A stretch of DNA of 64,000 nt from an uncultured Roseibium sp. (GTDB lineage: Bacteria > Pseudomonadota > Alphaproteobacteria > Rhizobiales > Stappiaceae). The first letter of the stretch is position 1, and every line of letters starts with the position of its first letter. The notes below the pieces were generated by a model. That model did no database searches and was not told where the DNA came from. It saw only the letters and a list, made by a program, of their open reading frames with translations. Positions 35,267 to 44,022 of the stretch are shown here, piece by piece. A program made the translations under genes and the position numbers. The stretch is from positions 372,001 to 436,000 of the forward strand of contig NZ_CANMFD010000005.1 of the NCBI RefSeq assembly GCF_947496995.1, in the 5' to 3' direction.

Positions 35267-35926
35267 TTATTTTTTCGCCATTCGAAAGACGCGGGTGCGT
35301 TTGATTTCATTGTCCTCAAGCGCGCCGACAACCGGGACATTGTAGCGGGCAAGCTCGGTCAACCGGGTTTTCGGCAGGTAGGACCTCCCCGGATCGCCGA
35401 CCAGGATATCCGTGCCCCGGTCCAGCAGCCTGTCCATCAGATCAAGCACCTTGTCCGCCATCTCCCTGTCGTAAAAAACGTCGCCGCAAAAGACGATGTC
35501 GGCTTCCGGCGGCGGCGAAGCGGTAATGTCCGCCATTTCGAGACTGAGAATGACGCCGTTGAGCTCCGCATTGAGGCCGGTGGCGGCAAGGGCGAAGGGA
35601 TCGATATCGACAGCATGGCAGGACGCGGCGCCGGCCATCATGGCGGCGATGCCCACAAGGCCGGAGCCGCAGGCAAAATCGATAACCCGCTTGCCCGCGA
35701 CCAGATCGGGTGTGTCGAGAATATAGCGGGCAAGACCCTGGCCGCCGGCCCAGGCGAAGGCCCAGAAAGGAGGGGCGAGACCGAGCTCGCCAAGATCATC
35801 CTCGGTTTTCTGCCACAGCACCATGGCCTCATCGGCCACATGCAGCCGGATTTCCTCCGCATGCGGCACAGGCTTTATCCGGGTCTCCCGGCGGATGAAG
35901 TCAATGGGATCCTTGATCGGCGTCAT
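35267..35926 (-). CDS. Class I SAM-dependent methyltransferase (ETFB/NNMT-like)
   Basis: The 219-residue protein has SAM-binding motif I (VIDFACGSGLVGIAA), an acidic loop (HAVDIDPFALAA) and a later IVFCGDVFYD motif. It matches the group annotated as predicted nicotinamide N-methylases, which includes protein lysine methyltransferases acting on ETF-beta or ribosomal proteins. The substrate is unknown. The ATG at 35926 starts MTPIKDPIDFIRRETRIKP. Confidence 0.85.
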   Translation of the reverse strand: MTPIKDPIDFIRRETRIKPVPHAEEIRLHVADEAMVLWQKTEDDLGELGLAPPFWAFAWAGGQGLARYILDTPDLVAGKRVIDFACGSGLVGIAAMMAGAASCHAVDIDPFALAATGLNAELNGVILSLEMADITASPPPEADIVFCGDVFYDREMADKVLDLMDRLLDRGTDILVGDPGRSYLPKTRLTELARYNVPVVGALEDNEIKRTRVFRMAKK

Positions 35927-35959
35927 TCACTTCATCGCTCTAAAAGCTGTCGGAGATAT

Positions 35960-36385
35960 TCAGGCAGGTGTCTTGAGGCCGCCCATCTCGCAGACGATCT
36001 TCCATTCCTCTTCGGTGACCGGCTGGACCGACAGGCGCATGGACGTGACCAGGGCCATCTTGGCAAGACGCGGTTCCGCCTTGACGTCGGCCAGTGTCAC
36101 CGGCTTGGGCATGTCGCGCACAGCCTTGAAGTCCACGCACTCCCAGCGCGGGTCGTCGATGGTGGTATCGGGATGGATCTCGCTGCAGACCTCCACGACA
36201 CCGACAACTTCCTTGCCGATATTGGAGTGATAAAAGAAGGCCTTGTCGCCGATCTCCATGGCCCGCATGTTGTTGCGTGCCTGGTAGTTGCGGATGCCAT
36301 CCCATTGTTCGCCGACGTCGCCCCTGGCCTTCTGCTGTTCCCAGGACCATTTGTCCGGCTCGGATTTGATCAGCCAGTACTGCAC
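35960..36385 (-). CDS. EVE domain protein
   Basis: The 141-residue protein is a single EVE domain (QYWLIKSEPDKWSWEQQ, WDGIRNYQARNNMRAM, GDKAFFYHSN), a PUA-like fold that can bind modified nucleobases. Stand-alone EVE proteins are common in proteobacteria with no settled function. Its start lies directly next to the stop of the YciI-like gene (no gap), so the two form one transcript. Confidence 0.9.
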   Translation of the reverse strand: MQYWLIKSEPDKWSWEQQKARGDVGEQWDGIRNYQARNNMRAMEIGDKAFFYHSNIGKEVVGVVEVCSEIHPDTTIDDPRWECVDFKAVRDMPKPVTLADVKAEPRLAKMALVTSMRLSVQPVTEEEWKIVCEMGGLKTPA

Positions 36386-36676
36386 TTATTTCGTCTCCGG
36401 ATTCTTGACCGCCCAGTTCCAAGGACGGATTTCCACGCTTTCGAACAGACCGGCCACCGCATAGGGATCTTCCTGGGAAATGGCGAGGATTTCGTCGCGG
36501 TTGGCCGCTTCGATCACCACGAGAGAGCCGGTCATGTTGCCGTCGTCATCCATGAAAGGGCCGGCGGCCTTCAGGCTGTCGCCCAGGCCCTTGAGAAATT
36601 CCAGATGCGCCGCGCGGTTGTCGAGACGGGTTTGCAGGGCACCGTGCTTGTCGGTGCAGATCAGGGCATAGAGCAT
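36386..36676 (-). CDS. YciI-like protein
   Basis: The 96-residue protein (MLYALICTDKHGALQTRLDN) has the YciI ferredoxin-like fold, with the conserved Asp/His pair in RAAHLEFL and the EDPYAVAGLFE segment. The family is small and enzymatically uncharacterised in most bacteria. It precedes the EVE gene with zero spacing. Coupling of YciI-like and EVE genes next to gpsA and tsaD is common in alphaproteobacteria. Confidence 0.88.
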   Translation of the reverse strand: MLYALICTDKHGALQTRLDNRAAHLEFLKGLGDSLKAAGPFMDDDGNMTGSLVVIEAANRDEILAISQEDPYAVAGLFESVEIRPWNWAVKNPETK

Positions 36677-36830
36677 GAAATGAGACCCTCAGGTTGTCGA
36701 ATTCCGGACGAACCTAGGGTGGTGAGAGAGCAAACTCAATGGGGGAAAATTCCTTCCCGGTTCCCTGCGATGTGCAAATGCCGTTGCATGAGCGAACAGA
36801 CTGTTGCGCAGGTGCCGGATCTGCCTGCGC

Positions 36831-37838
36831 TCAAATGCCCGCCGTCTCCGCCTTCAGTGGCCGGGCCATCAGGGTGTTGAGGGCGTCGTCTATCGTCAGG
36901 TCCTCGTCGATCATCTGGGCGACGGTTTCGCAGATCGGCACCTCGACATTGTATTTTTCCGCCAGTTTGACGGCGACCCGCGCCGAATAGGCGCCCTCTG
37001 CAAGTTTTCCACCTGCCGAGATCAGATCGGAGGCCATGAACCCTTCGCCGAGCCGCATGCCGAAGGAGAAGTTGCGCGACTGGGTGGAGGAACAGGTCAG
37101 GACAAGATCGCCGAGGCCTGAAAGGCCGGTCAGCGTTTCGCTCTGCGCGCCCATGGCAGCGCCGAGGCGGGAGAGTTCCGCAAAACCGCGGGCGGTGAGC
37201 GCGGCCTGGGCGCTGGCGCCGAGCTTGCGGCCGGCAACGGCGCCGCAGGCAATCGCCAGCACGTTCTTCAGCGCGCCGCCGATCTGCGTGCCGAGAATGT
37301 CGATCGAGGCATAGGGCCGGAAACTCGGCGATTGCAATGCCTCGCACAGGCTGAGCGCGGTTTTCGTCGAGGTTGCGGCAATCGTGACCGCCGTCGGCAG
37401 ACCGCGCGCCACATCGTCGGCAAAGCTTGGCCCGGAGAGAACGCCTGGTTCCACACCGGGCAGTTCCTCGCTCATCACCTTCGACAGCAGCTTTCCGGAG
37501 GATTGTTCAATGCCCTTGGCGCACAGAACGACCGGCCCGCGTGCCTTGCCTGTTTTCTTCAGGGCGGCCAGCATGGCGCGGGTGGTCTGCGCCGGGGTGA
37601 CCAGCAGGATGGCATCCACGTCCGCGGCCTCCGCCAGCGAATTGGTGGCGTTGAGGTCCTCATCGAAGGTGATGCCGGGAAGATAACGGGAATTCTGGCG
37701 GCGGGCGCGGATATCGGAAACGATCGCGGGGTCGCGGGCCCACAGGCACACGTCCCGCCCGGCGCGGGCGGCTGTCAGGGCCAGAGCCGTACCCCAGGCC
37801 CCGCCGCCAATGACGCCGACTGTCTTAATGGCGCCCAT
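36831..37838 (-). CDS. gpsA: Glycerol-3-phosphate dehydrogenase [NAD(P)+]
   Basis: The 335-residue enzyme makes sn-glycerol 3-phosphate from dihydroxyacetone phosphate for phospholipid synthesis. The N-terminal Rossmann motif (VGVIGGGAWGTALAL), the active-site Lys in VLCAKGIEQ, and GALKNVLAIACG and GLSGLGDLVLTC are all present. The start at 37838 (MGAIKTV) overlaps the end of the upstream NUDIX gene by 14 bp; a longer frame to 37919 would run deep into that gene. Confidence 0.95.
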   Translation of the reverse strand: MGAIKTVGVIGGGAWGTALALTAARAGRDVCLWARDPAIVSDIRARRQNSRYLPGITFDEDLNATNSLAEAADVDAILLVTPAQTTRAMLAALKKTGKARGPVVLCAKGIEQSSGKLLSKVMSEELPGVEPGVLSGPSFADDVARGLPTAVTIAATSTKTALSLCEALQSPSFRPYASIDILGTQIGGALKNVLAIACGAVAGRKLGASAQAALTARGFAELSRLGAAMGAQSETLTGLSGLGDLVLTCSSTQSRNFSFGMRLGEGFMASDLISAGGKLAEGAYSARVAVKLAEKYNVEVPICETVAQMIDEDLTIDDALNTLMARPLKAETAGI

Positions 37839-38301
37839 CGTTCTGCCTTTCCATCCGCGACCGTAATGTATCAAGCTGCGCTCCAAACTCTTCAAAGAAC
37901 ATGGTCTTGGGCGGCGCATCGTTGGCGAAAAGATCGACCCAGAACAGGCGGAACCGGATTGGCGGTCCGCCTGAACTCGGCGTCATTTCATAGTGTTCCC
38001 ATTCTGCAGCGGGTTTTTCACGAATGCGACCGTGAAAATGCCGCCGCCGATGCAAGCCGGGGAGACTTCCGGGAACATCTTTGATGATGTGATCCTGGTC
38101 CGCGAACGATTCGAGCGCGATATCCAACGAAAGTCCTGTCTCTTCGAAAAATTCGCGCCGGGCCGCCTGGAGATAGCTTTCGCCCGGGTCCAGAGTGCCG
38201 CCGGAAATCTGAAGGTCAGGGTTGGGGTGATCCGGCTCGATAAACACCAGAAGCTCCGGTCCGCAGGTCAGATAGACATAGGCCTTGTGATAGAGTTTCA
38301 A
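37825..38301 (-). CDS. NUDIX hydrolase, paralogue 2
   Basis: The 158-residue protein has an intact NUDIX box: GTLDPGESYLQAARREFFEE followed by TGL. The N-terminus MKLYHKAYVYLTCGPELLVF is nearly the same as in the adjacent gene at 38328, and the C-terminal half has the same plan (EHYEM, RFRLFWVDLF, FGAQLDTLRSR). The pair are tandem duplicates. The substrate, some nucleoside-diphosphate-linked compound, is unknown. It overlaps gpsA by 14 bp. Confidence 0.9.
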   Translation of the reverse strand: MKLYHKAYVYLTCGPELLVFIEPDHPNPDLQISGGTLDPGESYLQAARREFFEETGLSLDIALESFADQDHIIKDVPGSLPGLHRRRHFHGRIREKPAAEWEHYEMTPSSGGPPIRFRLFWVDLFANDAPPKTMFFEEFGAQLDTLRSRMERQNDGRH

Positions 38302-38327
38302 GCTGAGATCCTTGAAGCCGGTTGTCC

Positions 38328-38831
38328 TCAGGTGGTTTTGCCGGGGCGGGGCAGACGGCTGCGCAGGGCGTCCAGAGGCGCGCCGAACGCAGCAAAGAAG
38401 CTCTCTTCGTCAAACGCTTTCGTGCTGAAGAGATCAATCCAGGAGAATCGGCAGCGAATCGGATCGCCGCCGCCGCTCGGAAACATCTCGTAGTGCTCCC
38501 AGGTGTCCCGTGGCTTCTTGGCCAGACATACGTGATAGTTCCGCCGGATGTGACGGCCTTTCAACGGCCGGTCCGGCGGAGCGCGGAACTGGCCGACCGG
38601 GGCGATGGTTTCAAAGGGCAGATCCTGGCTGGAAAAATGCTCGAAGGCCGCGTCGATGCTCAACCCGGTTTCCTCGGCAAACTCGCGCATGGCCCCATGC
38701 AGGAAGCTTTCGCCCGGATCGATCGTGCCGCCGGGAACCTGAAGCCCGAGATAGGGATCGTCCGGCTCGTCGAAAACCAGAAGATCCGTGCCGCAGGTCA
38801 GGTAGACATAGGCCTTGTGGTAGAGCCGCAT
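38328..38831 (-). CDS. NUDIX hydrolase, paralogue 1
   Basis: The 167-residue protein has the NUDIX box GTIDPGESFLHGAMREFAEE followed by TGL. It is the tandem paralogue of the next gene and shares its N-terminal and C-terminal blocks (WEHYEMFPSGGGDPIR, FSWIDLFSTKAF, FGAPLDALRSRL). A central loop is longer (residues 80-100). It lies between tsaD and gpsA. Divergence in the loop hints at different substrates. Confidence 0.9.
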   Translation of the reverse strand: MRLYHKAYVYLTCGTDLLVFDEPDDPYLGLQVPGGTIDPGESFLHGAMREFAEETGLSIDAAFEHFSSQDLPFETIAPVGQFRAPPDRPLKGRHIRRNYHVCLAKKPRDTWEHYEMFPSGGGDPIRCRFSWIDLFSTKAFDEESFFAAFGAPLDALRSRLPRPGKTT

Positions 38832-38933
38832 GGAGGAAAATTTCCTTGTTTGAAACCACGCGTTCCTAACAGGCTCCCGGTCCGTGCAAAAGGGCCAAGC
38901 TTCGATTGAGGCGAATAAACCGGGTGGCGGTCT

Positions 38934-40040
38934 TCAGACCTTCGCACCCTTCTTGCCGGCTCCGAGCACACCGGCGCTTTGCGAATCGAGGGGCCAGCGC
39001 GGGCGCGGGGAGAGGGCCATGTCGTCGACCGGGCCCTGTCGCAACCGTTCGATGCCCGCCCAGGCGATCATCGCTGCATTGTCCGTGCAGAGCGCCATCG
39101 GCGGGGCGACGAAACGGGCCCCTGCCGCATTTGCCGCATCCAGCAGGCTTTGCCGGATTTCCTGATTGGCCGCGACGCCTCCGGCAACGACGATCACGGG
39201 CTCCGCGTCCGGATGCCGCTCCCGGAAAAGGTCGAGGGCGGATCTGGTCCGCGCCGCCAGCACGTCGGAGACGGAGCGTTGGAAGGCGGCGCAGAGGTCG
39301 GCGACGGTCTGCTCGTCGACCGGTTCCAGCTTTTTAGCCTGGGTCCTGAGGGCAGTTTTCAGTCCGGCGAAGGACATGTCGAGACCCGGCCGGTCGAGCA
39401 GCGGGCGCGGCAATCGGAACCGGGTCACGTCGCCCTTTGCCGCCATCTTCTCCACATGCGGTCCCCCCGGATAAGGCAGGCCGAGCAGCTTGGCGGTCTT
39501 GTCGAAAGCCTCGCCTATGGCGTCGTCGATGGTTGTTCCCAGGCGCTCGTAATCGCCGACGCCGCGCACCAGCAGAAACTGGCTGTGGCCGCCGGAAACG
39601 AGCAGCAGAAGGAAGGGGAAATCCAGATCGTCGGTCAGGCGGGCGGTCAGCGCATGGCCTTCCAGGTGATTGACACCGACAATCGGCCTGCCGGCCGCCA
39701 TGGCGATGGCCTTGGCGGTCATGAAACCGACGATGACGCCGCCGATCAGACCGGGTCCGGCCGTGGCCGCGACCGCATCGATGTCCTCCCAGCCGCAGCC
39801 GGCTTCGTGCATTGCCTCCGCAACGATCCTGTCCAGGATGTCGATATGCGCGCGCGCGGCAATTTCGGGCACCACGCCGCCGAACTCCGTATGCTCGGCA
39901 ATCTGCGAGCGGATGGTGTTCGAGAGGATCTGCCGGTTCAGCGGACCGCGGACAACCGCTGCCGCCGTTTCATCACAGCTCGTTTCGATACCGAGGACCG
40001 TCAGATTGGTCGCATTGTCATTTGAATTGACTGAGGTCAT
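38934..40040 (-). CDS. tsaD: tRNA N6-threonylcarbamoyladenosine synthase subunit TsaD
   Basis: The 368-residue protein transfers the threonylcarbamoyl group to A37 of ANN-decoding tRNAs with TsaB and TsaE. Typical motifs are [14 protein letters not shown], the metal-binding [14 protein letters not shown] (HxxxH), [17 protein letters not shown] and [13 protein letters not shown]. It is divergent from hemC (96-bp gap), an arrangement often seen in alphaproteobacteria. The ATG at 40040 is the first in frame. Confidence 0.97.
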   Translation of the reverse strand: MTSVNSNDNATNLTVLGIETSCDETAAAVVRGPLNRQILSNTIRSQIAEHTEFGGVVPEIAARAHIDILDRIVAEAMHEAGCGWEDIDAVAATAGPGLIGGVIVGFMTAKAIAMAAGRPIVGVNHLEGHALTARLTDDLDFPFLLLLVSGGHSQFLLVRGVGDYERLGTTIDDAIGEAFDKTAKLLGLPYPGGPHVEKMAAKGDVTRFRLPRPLLDRPGLDMSFAGLKTALRTQAKKLEPVDEQTVADLCAAFQRSVSDVLAARTRSALDLFRERHPDAEPVIVVAGGVAANQEIRQSLLDAANAAGARFVAPPMALCTDNAAMIAWAGIERLRQGPVDDMALSPRPRWPLDSQSAGVLGAGKKGAKV

Positions 40041-40136
40041 TGGTCTTGCGGTGCTGGCCTGTGCTAGGACATCTCAACGAAGCAAATCAGTTTCCCGGCG
40101 CATTTCATGCCGGGCGTAACATCCGGACGGTAAACC

Positions 40137-41063
40137 TTGCAATCAAATCCTTTGCGCATCGGCACGAGAGGCAGTGCGTTGGCACTGGCGCAGGCTCACG
40201 AAACCCGCGACAGGCTGATGACCGCTCATCGCCTTGGCGAGGAGGCTTTCGAGATCGTCGTCATCAAGACATCCGGCGACCGGATCCAGGACCGGCCCCT
40301 GTCGGAAGTCGGCGGCAAGGGTCTTTTCACCAAGGAAATCGAGGAAGCGCTGATGGACGGACGGATCGACCTTGCCGTCCATTCTTCCAAGGACATGCCG
40401 ACAGTTCTGCCGACCGGCCTCGAGCTGACGGCCTTTCTGCCGCGCGAGGATGTGCGCGATGCTTTCCTGTCGCCCAAGGCGAAGACGCTGACGGATCTGC
40501 CGCAGGGCGCCGTTGTCGGGTCCAGCTCCCTGCGCAGGCAGGCAATGATCAAGCGTCTGAGGCCGGATATCGATGTGGTGATGTATCGCGGCAACCTGCA
40601 GACCCGGCTGCGCAAGCTGGCGGAAGGCGAGGTGGATGCGACGCTTCTGGCAGCCGCCGGCCTGAGACGGCTTGGGCTGGAAAATGAAATCACCAGTCTT
40701 CTGGAGGCCGATGAATTTCTGCCGGCAGTGGGCCAGGGGGCGATCTGCATCGAAAGCCGGACTGACGACGACGCCACGCGCACAATGCTCGCCGCGATCC
40801 ACGATCCGGACACACAGGTTCGGCTGGACGCGGAACGGGCCTTCCTTGCGGTTCTCGACGGTTCGTGCCGCACGCCCATCGGCGGACTGGCGACACTGCG
40901 AGACGGAATGCTGCACTTCAGGGGCATCGTGCTGAAGCCGGACGGTACGGAGGCACATGTGACTTCAGGGAGCGGCGCGCCGGCAAGCGCGGTCGAGATC
41001 GGCATTTCCGCCGGCGAAACCCTGAAAGCCTTGATGGGGCCAGGTTTTTTCCAGGATCACTGA
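40137..41063 (+). CDS. hemC: Porphobilinogen deaminase (hydroxymethylbilane synthase)
   Basis: The 308-residue enzyme joins four porphobilinogens into hydroxymethylbilane in heme synthesis. The dipyrromethane cofactor Cys is in [10 protein letters not shown]; the N-terminal [15 protein letters not shown] and the [13 protein letters not shown] and [14 protein letters not shown] segments are intact. The start appears to be TTG at 40137 (MQSNPLRIG) since no ATG fits the family N-terminus. hemD follows 2 bp after the stop. Confidence 0.96.
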   Translation: MQSNPLRIGTRGSALALAQAHETRDRLMTAHRLGEEAFEIVVIKTSGDRIQDRPLSEVGGKGLFTKEIEEALMDGRIDLAVHSSKDMPTVLPTGLELTAFLPREDVRDAFLSPKAKTLTDLPQGAVVGSSSLRRQAMIKRLRPDIDVVMYRGNLQTRLRKLAEGEVDATLLAAAGLRRLGLENEITSLLEADEFLPAVGQGAICIESRTDDDATRTMLAAIHDPDTQVRLDAERAFLAVLDGSCRTPIGGLATLRDGMLHFRGIVLKPDGTEAHVTSGSGAPASAVEIGISAGETLKALMGPGFFQDH

Positions 41064-41065
41064 CC

Positions 41066-41782
41066 ATGCGTTTTCTGGTGACCAGGCCCCAGCCCGACTG
41101 CAAGCGAACCGCGGACAAGCTGCGGGCGGCCGGTCACCTTGCGGATGAAGCTCCGCTTCTTGAATTTCAGGTCATGCCCCCCGAACAGCTCGACCTTTCC
41201 GACATATGCGCCGTGGCGTTTTCAAGCCGGCGGGCGGTGTCCGTTTTGCGCGAACACTCCCAAATCGGCGAGCTTCTAGGTCTTCCCGCTTTCACCGTGG
41301 GAGAGGCGACGGCAGAGGCCTGCAGGCTGGCAGGATTTCAGGACGTGCGATCCGCAGGCGGGGATTTCGCGGCGCTGGGCGCGCTCATTCTGCGCGAGAG
41401 CGCAGGGCTCGCTCCGGGTGCGGTCTTCTATCCGGCGGCACATGACAGGGCGGGAGATCTTGAGAGTTTCCTGAAAACAGGAAACCTGGCCTGCCGCACG
41501 CAAGTCGTCTACCGGATGGATCCCGCGGAAAAACTTCCCGCCGGGATTGTCTCTGGCCTCAGTGGTGCAATCTATGATGGCGTGCTGGTCTATTCGAGGC
41601 GAACGGCGGAGACGCTGCTGTCATTGCTTAAAGCCTCCGGGCTCGATGGAGCGGCGCCGGGTTTGAAGATCTACGCCATTTCGTCGCATGCAGCGGAACC
41701 GCTTGCCGGGTTCATGCGTGTACATGTTGCGAGTGCACCTTGTGAAACGGCGCTTCTGGATCTGGTATTAGCGGAGTGTTAA
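41066..41782 (+). CDS. hemD: Uroporphyrinogen-III synthase
   Basis: The 238-residue enzyme closes hydroxymethylbilane to uroporphyrinogen III. The family is weakly conserved, but the N-terminal MRFLVTRPQPDCKRTADKL, AVAFSSRRAVSVL, FTVGEATAEACR and DGVLVYSRRTAETLL are recognisable. The start is 2 bp after hemC, showing coupling. The mitofilin-like gene follows after a 136-bp gap. Confidence 0.92.
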   Translation: MRFLVTRPQPDCKRTADKLRAAGHLADEAPLLEFQVMPPEQLDLSDICAVAFSSRRAVSVLREHSQIGELLGLPAFTVGEATAEACRLAGFQDVRSAGGDFAALGALILRESAGLAPGAVFYPAAHDRAGDLESFLKTGNLACRTQVVYRMDPAEKLPAGIVSGLSGAIYDGVLVYSRRTAETLLSLLKASGLDGAAPGLKIYAISSHAAEPLAGFMRVHVASAPCETALLDLVLAEC

Positions 41783-41918
41783 CCAGATCCGGGGGAGTCC
41801 TTCTATTGCGGCGCGGAAAAGTCTTTGCCGCGGCGGTACCGCTTCGCAAAGAGGCGTGTATAGTGAAGGTCTTGGAGCTGACGGTTCCGGGGCCGGGGCA
41901 GGTTCGGGAGAAGTACAG

Positions 41919-43895
41919 ATGACGACGGACAATAAATCTTCTGGCGGGACGTCCTCTTCAGGCGGAAGCGGATCATCGGGCAAACCCGACACACCCTCAG
42001 CGTCTTCCGGCTCCTCCAAGCGACCGGTCACGATCGACCTCGCGGCGGAAAAGGTGAGTTCGAAACCCGCGTCTCCGGCTTCGTCCACAGGGGCTTCATC
42101 GACAGGTTCGACGAGTTCGACAAGTACTGCACGGCCGGGAAGCACTCCTTCCTCTTCGGGGGGCACATCGGTGCCGCCTTCGGGATCATCCTCGGCGACC
42201 ACGAAACCCGGTTCGACAGGCACGGGATCTTCATTGGGGTCCTCGGGAAGTTCCTCCACCCGGACGACAGCGAGTGCATCGGGCAGCCCGACAGCAACGT
42301 CGACCAGCGGTTCCACGACCAGTTCTTCAAGCAGTCCATACGGCAGCAAGCCCGCATCGTCCGCTTCGCCGTCGACCCCTGGCAGCTCTTCCACGGCATC
42401 TTCCACCTCCGGAACGGCCTCGAAACCGGCGTCTTCCGCGAGCACGGCGCCAGGTTCCACAGGTACGAACCGTCCGGCCGGTTCGACGAGCTTTTCCAAT
42501 CCGCCGGCGGCGGAAGACCGCGGCGGTGTCGGCGCTTTCGGCGTGATGATCGCGGCGGTTATCGGGGGCGTTCTGGTTCTCGGTGGCGGATACGGCCTCC
42601 ACAAGGCAGGGATCGTCAAGCTGTCCCCGGAGCAGAACGTGCAGGTGACCAACGCGCTTTCTTCGGCCGAGCGCAAGATCGCCGATCTGGAAAGCAAACT
42701 TGAGAATGTGACCTCGACCGTGAGCGGGCAGGATCCGGCCAAAGCTGTCTCCGCTCTGGAGGCCAAGGTTTCCGATCTTGAAACGAAACTGCAGGGTGCG
42801 GTGTCGGCGGCTCCGTCCGATGTCTCTCCGGCCATCGAGGCGCTGAAGAAAGAGGTCGCGGATCTGCGCAGCGGCGTCGCTTCCGCGACGGGCGGCTCCG
42901 GCGAAGCGAACCCGGCAGATCTCGCGCCGCTGGAAACCCGGCTGACGGCACTCGAAACCGCCGCGAAGGATCGGGGCCAGGTGGAACTTACGCCTCTGGA
43001 AACACGTCTCTCAAAGCTTGAAAGCGAGACAAGCTCGACGTCCTCGGAAGCGGACAAGCTGTCCGGGTCGGTCTCCGGGGTGGAAACCGATCTGAACGAG
43101 CTGAAAGCCACGCTTGGCAAGCTTGAGACCCGGCTGCAGAACACCGAAGCGACGGCAAAGGCCGCGCAGACGGCGGTGTCGACGTCGGATGTTTCGCTGA
43201 AGACCCTTGCCGACAGTCAGGCGCGGGCGACTGAAACGCTCTCAAGTCTTGCCGCCGACATAAAATCCGTCGGTTCAGCGAACAGTTCCGCGCTGGAAGA
43301 TATCCGCGCCGAGCTGGACACGCTCTCCAGTCGGCTTGCCAAGGTGGAAGCAACGATGGGCGACGCGACGGCGCGTGAAGTGGCCGCGCGGGCGCTCTCG
43401 GTCTCCGCGCTCCGCTCTGCCGTCGATTCCGGCCGTCCCTACGAAACCGAACTGGCGGCGGTCAAAGCGGGCCTTCCCGCCGATATGGATCTGAAAGCGC
43501 TGGAACAATATTCCGGAACCGGTGTCGAGCCGGTCGCCGTGCTGATCGCACAGTTTCCGGCAGAGGCGCGCAAGATCTACCAGACCTTCGCCGAGCCTGA
43601 CCGTTCGGCCGACATGCTGGACAGCCTGCTTGCCAGTGCAAAATCACTCGTGTCGGTGCGTGGACCGGGCGACGCCGACGGCACCGGACCGGAGGCCGCG
43701 CTGCGGCGGATGGAAAATGCCGTCGCCGGCGGTGACCTGAGCGCGGCGCTGGCGGCCTACAAGACCCTGCCCGAGGCAGGGCAGGCAGTGGCGAGCGACT
43801 GGGCCGCGCGGGCCGAAGCACGGGTCGAGGTGGATGCCTTGACCGACAAGGCCTCGCAGGAAGTGCTGAATGCCCTTGCGGCGAAAGACAGTTGA
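41919..43895 (+). CDS. Mitofilin (Mic60)-like inner membrane protein
   Basis: The 658-residue protein has a Ser/Thr/Gly/Pro-rich low-complexity N-terminus (residues 1-200). One transmembrane helix follows (about 205-228, FGVMIAAVIGGVLVLGGG), then a long coiled coil (about 240-500, repeated LETRL/LESKL patterns) and a helical C-terminal mitofilin-type domain. In alphaproteobacteria the Mic60 homologue is encoded between hemD and hemY, as here, and shapes inner-membrane invaginations. The start at 41919 has GGGAG 8 nt upstream. The cytoplasmic tail is unusually long and biased. Confidence 0.88.
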   Translation: MTTDNKSSGGTSSSGGSGSSGKPDTPSASSGSSKRPVTIDLAAEKVSSKPASPASSTGASSTGSTSSTSTARPGSTPSSSGGTSVPPSGSSSATTKPGSTGTGSSLGSSGSSSTRTTASASGSPTATSTSGSTTSSSSSPYGSKPASSASPSTPGSSSTASSTSGTASKPASSASTAPGSTGTNRPAGSTSFSNPPAAEDRGGVGAFGVMIAAVIGGVLVLGGGYGLHKAGIVKLSPEQNVQVTNALSSAERKIADLESKLENVTSTVSGQDPAKAVSALEAKVSDLETKLQGAVSAAPSDVSPAIEALKKEVADLRSGVASATGGSGEANPADLAPLETRLTALETAAKDRGQVELTPLETRLSKLESETSSTSSEADKLSGSVSGVETDLNELKATLGKLETRLQNTEATAKAAQTAVSTSDVSLKTLADSQARATETLSSLAADIKSVGSANSSALEDIRAELDTLSSRLAKVEATMGDATAREVAARALSVSALRSAVDSGRPYETELAAVKAGLPADMDLKALEQYSGTGVEPVAVLIAQFPAEARKIYQTFAEPDRSADMLDSLLASAKSLVSVRGPGDADGTGPEAALRRMENAVAGGDLSAALAAYKTLPEAGQAVASDWAARAEARVEVDALTDKASQEVLNALAAKDS

Positions 43896-44022
43896 CCGGC
43901 GGCCGGTTTTGCGGCTGACGGACTATGAGATGCCGCAGTATCCTGCCCGCGTTCACCCGAACGCCGGATACTGCGGACGATATTGGGCCGGCGATGGCCG
44001 GCAACCCTTGGGAGCGTACTGA

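Noticed and set aside
36710..36725. CTAGGGTG near 36715 as another MITE end
   Set aside because: Similarity to the element stops after eight bases.
41768..43144. Minus-strand Ser/Val/Glu-rich frame opposite the mitofilin gene
   Set aside because: It is a by-product of the low-complexity repeats on the other strand.
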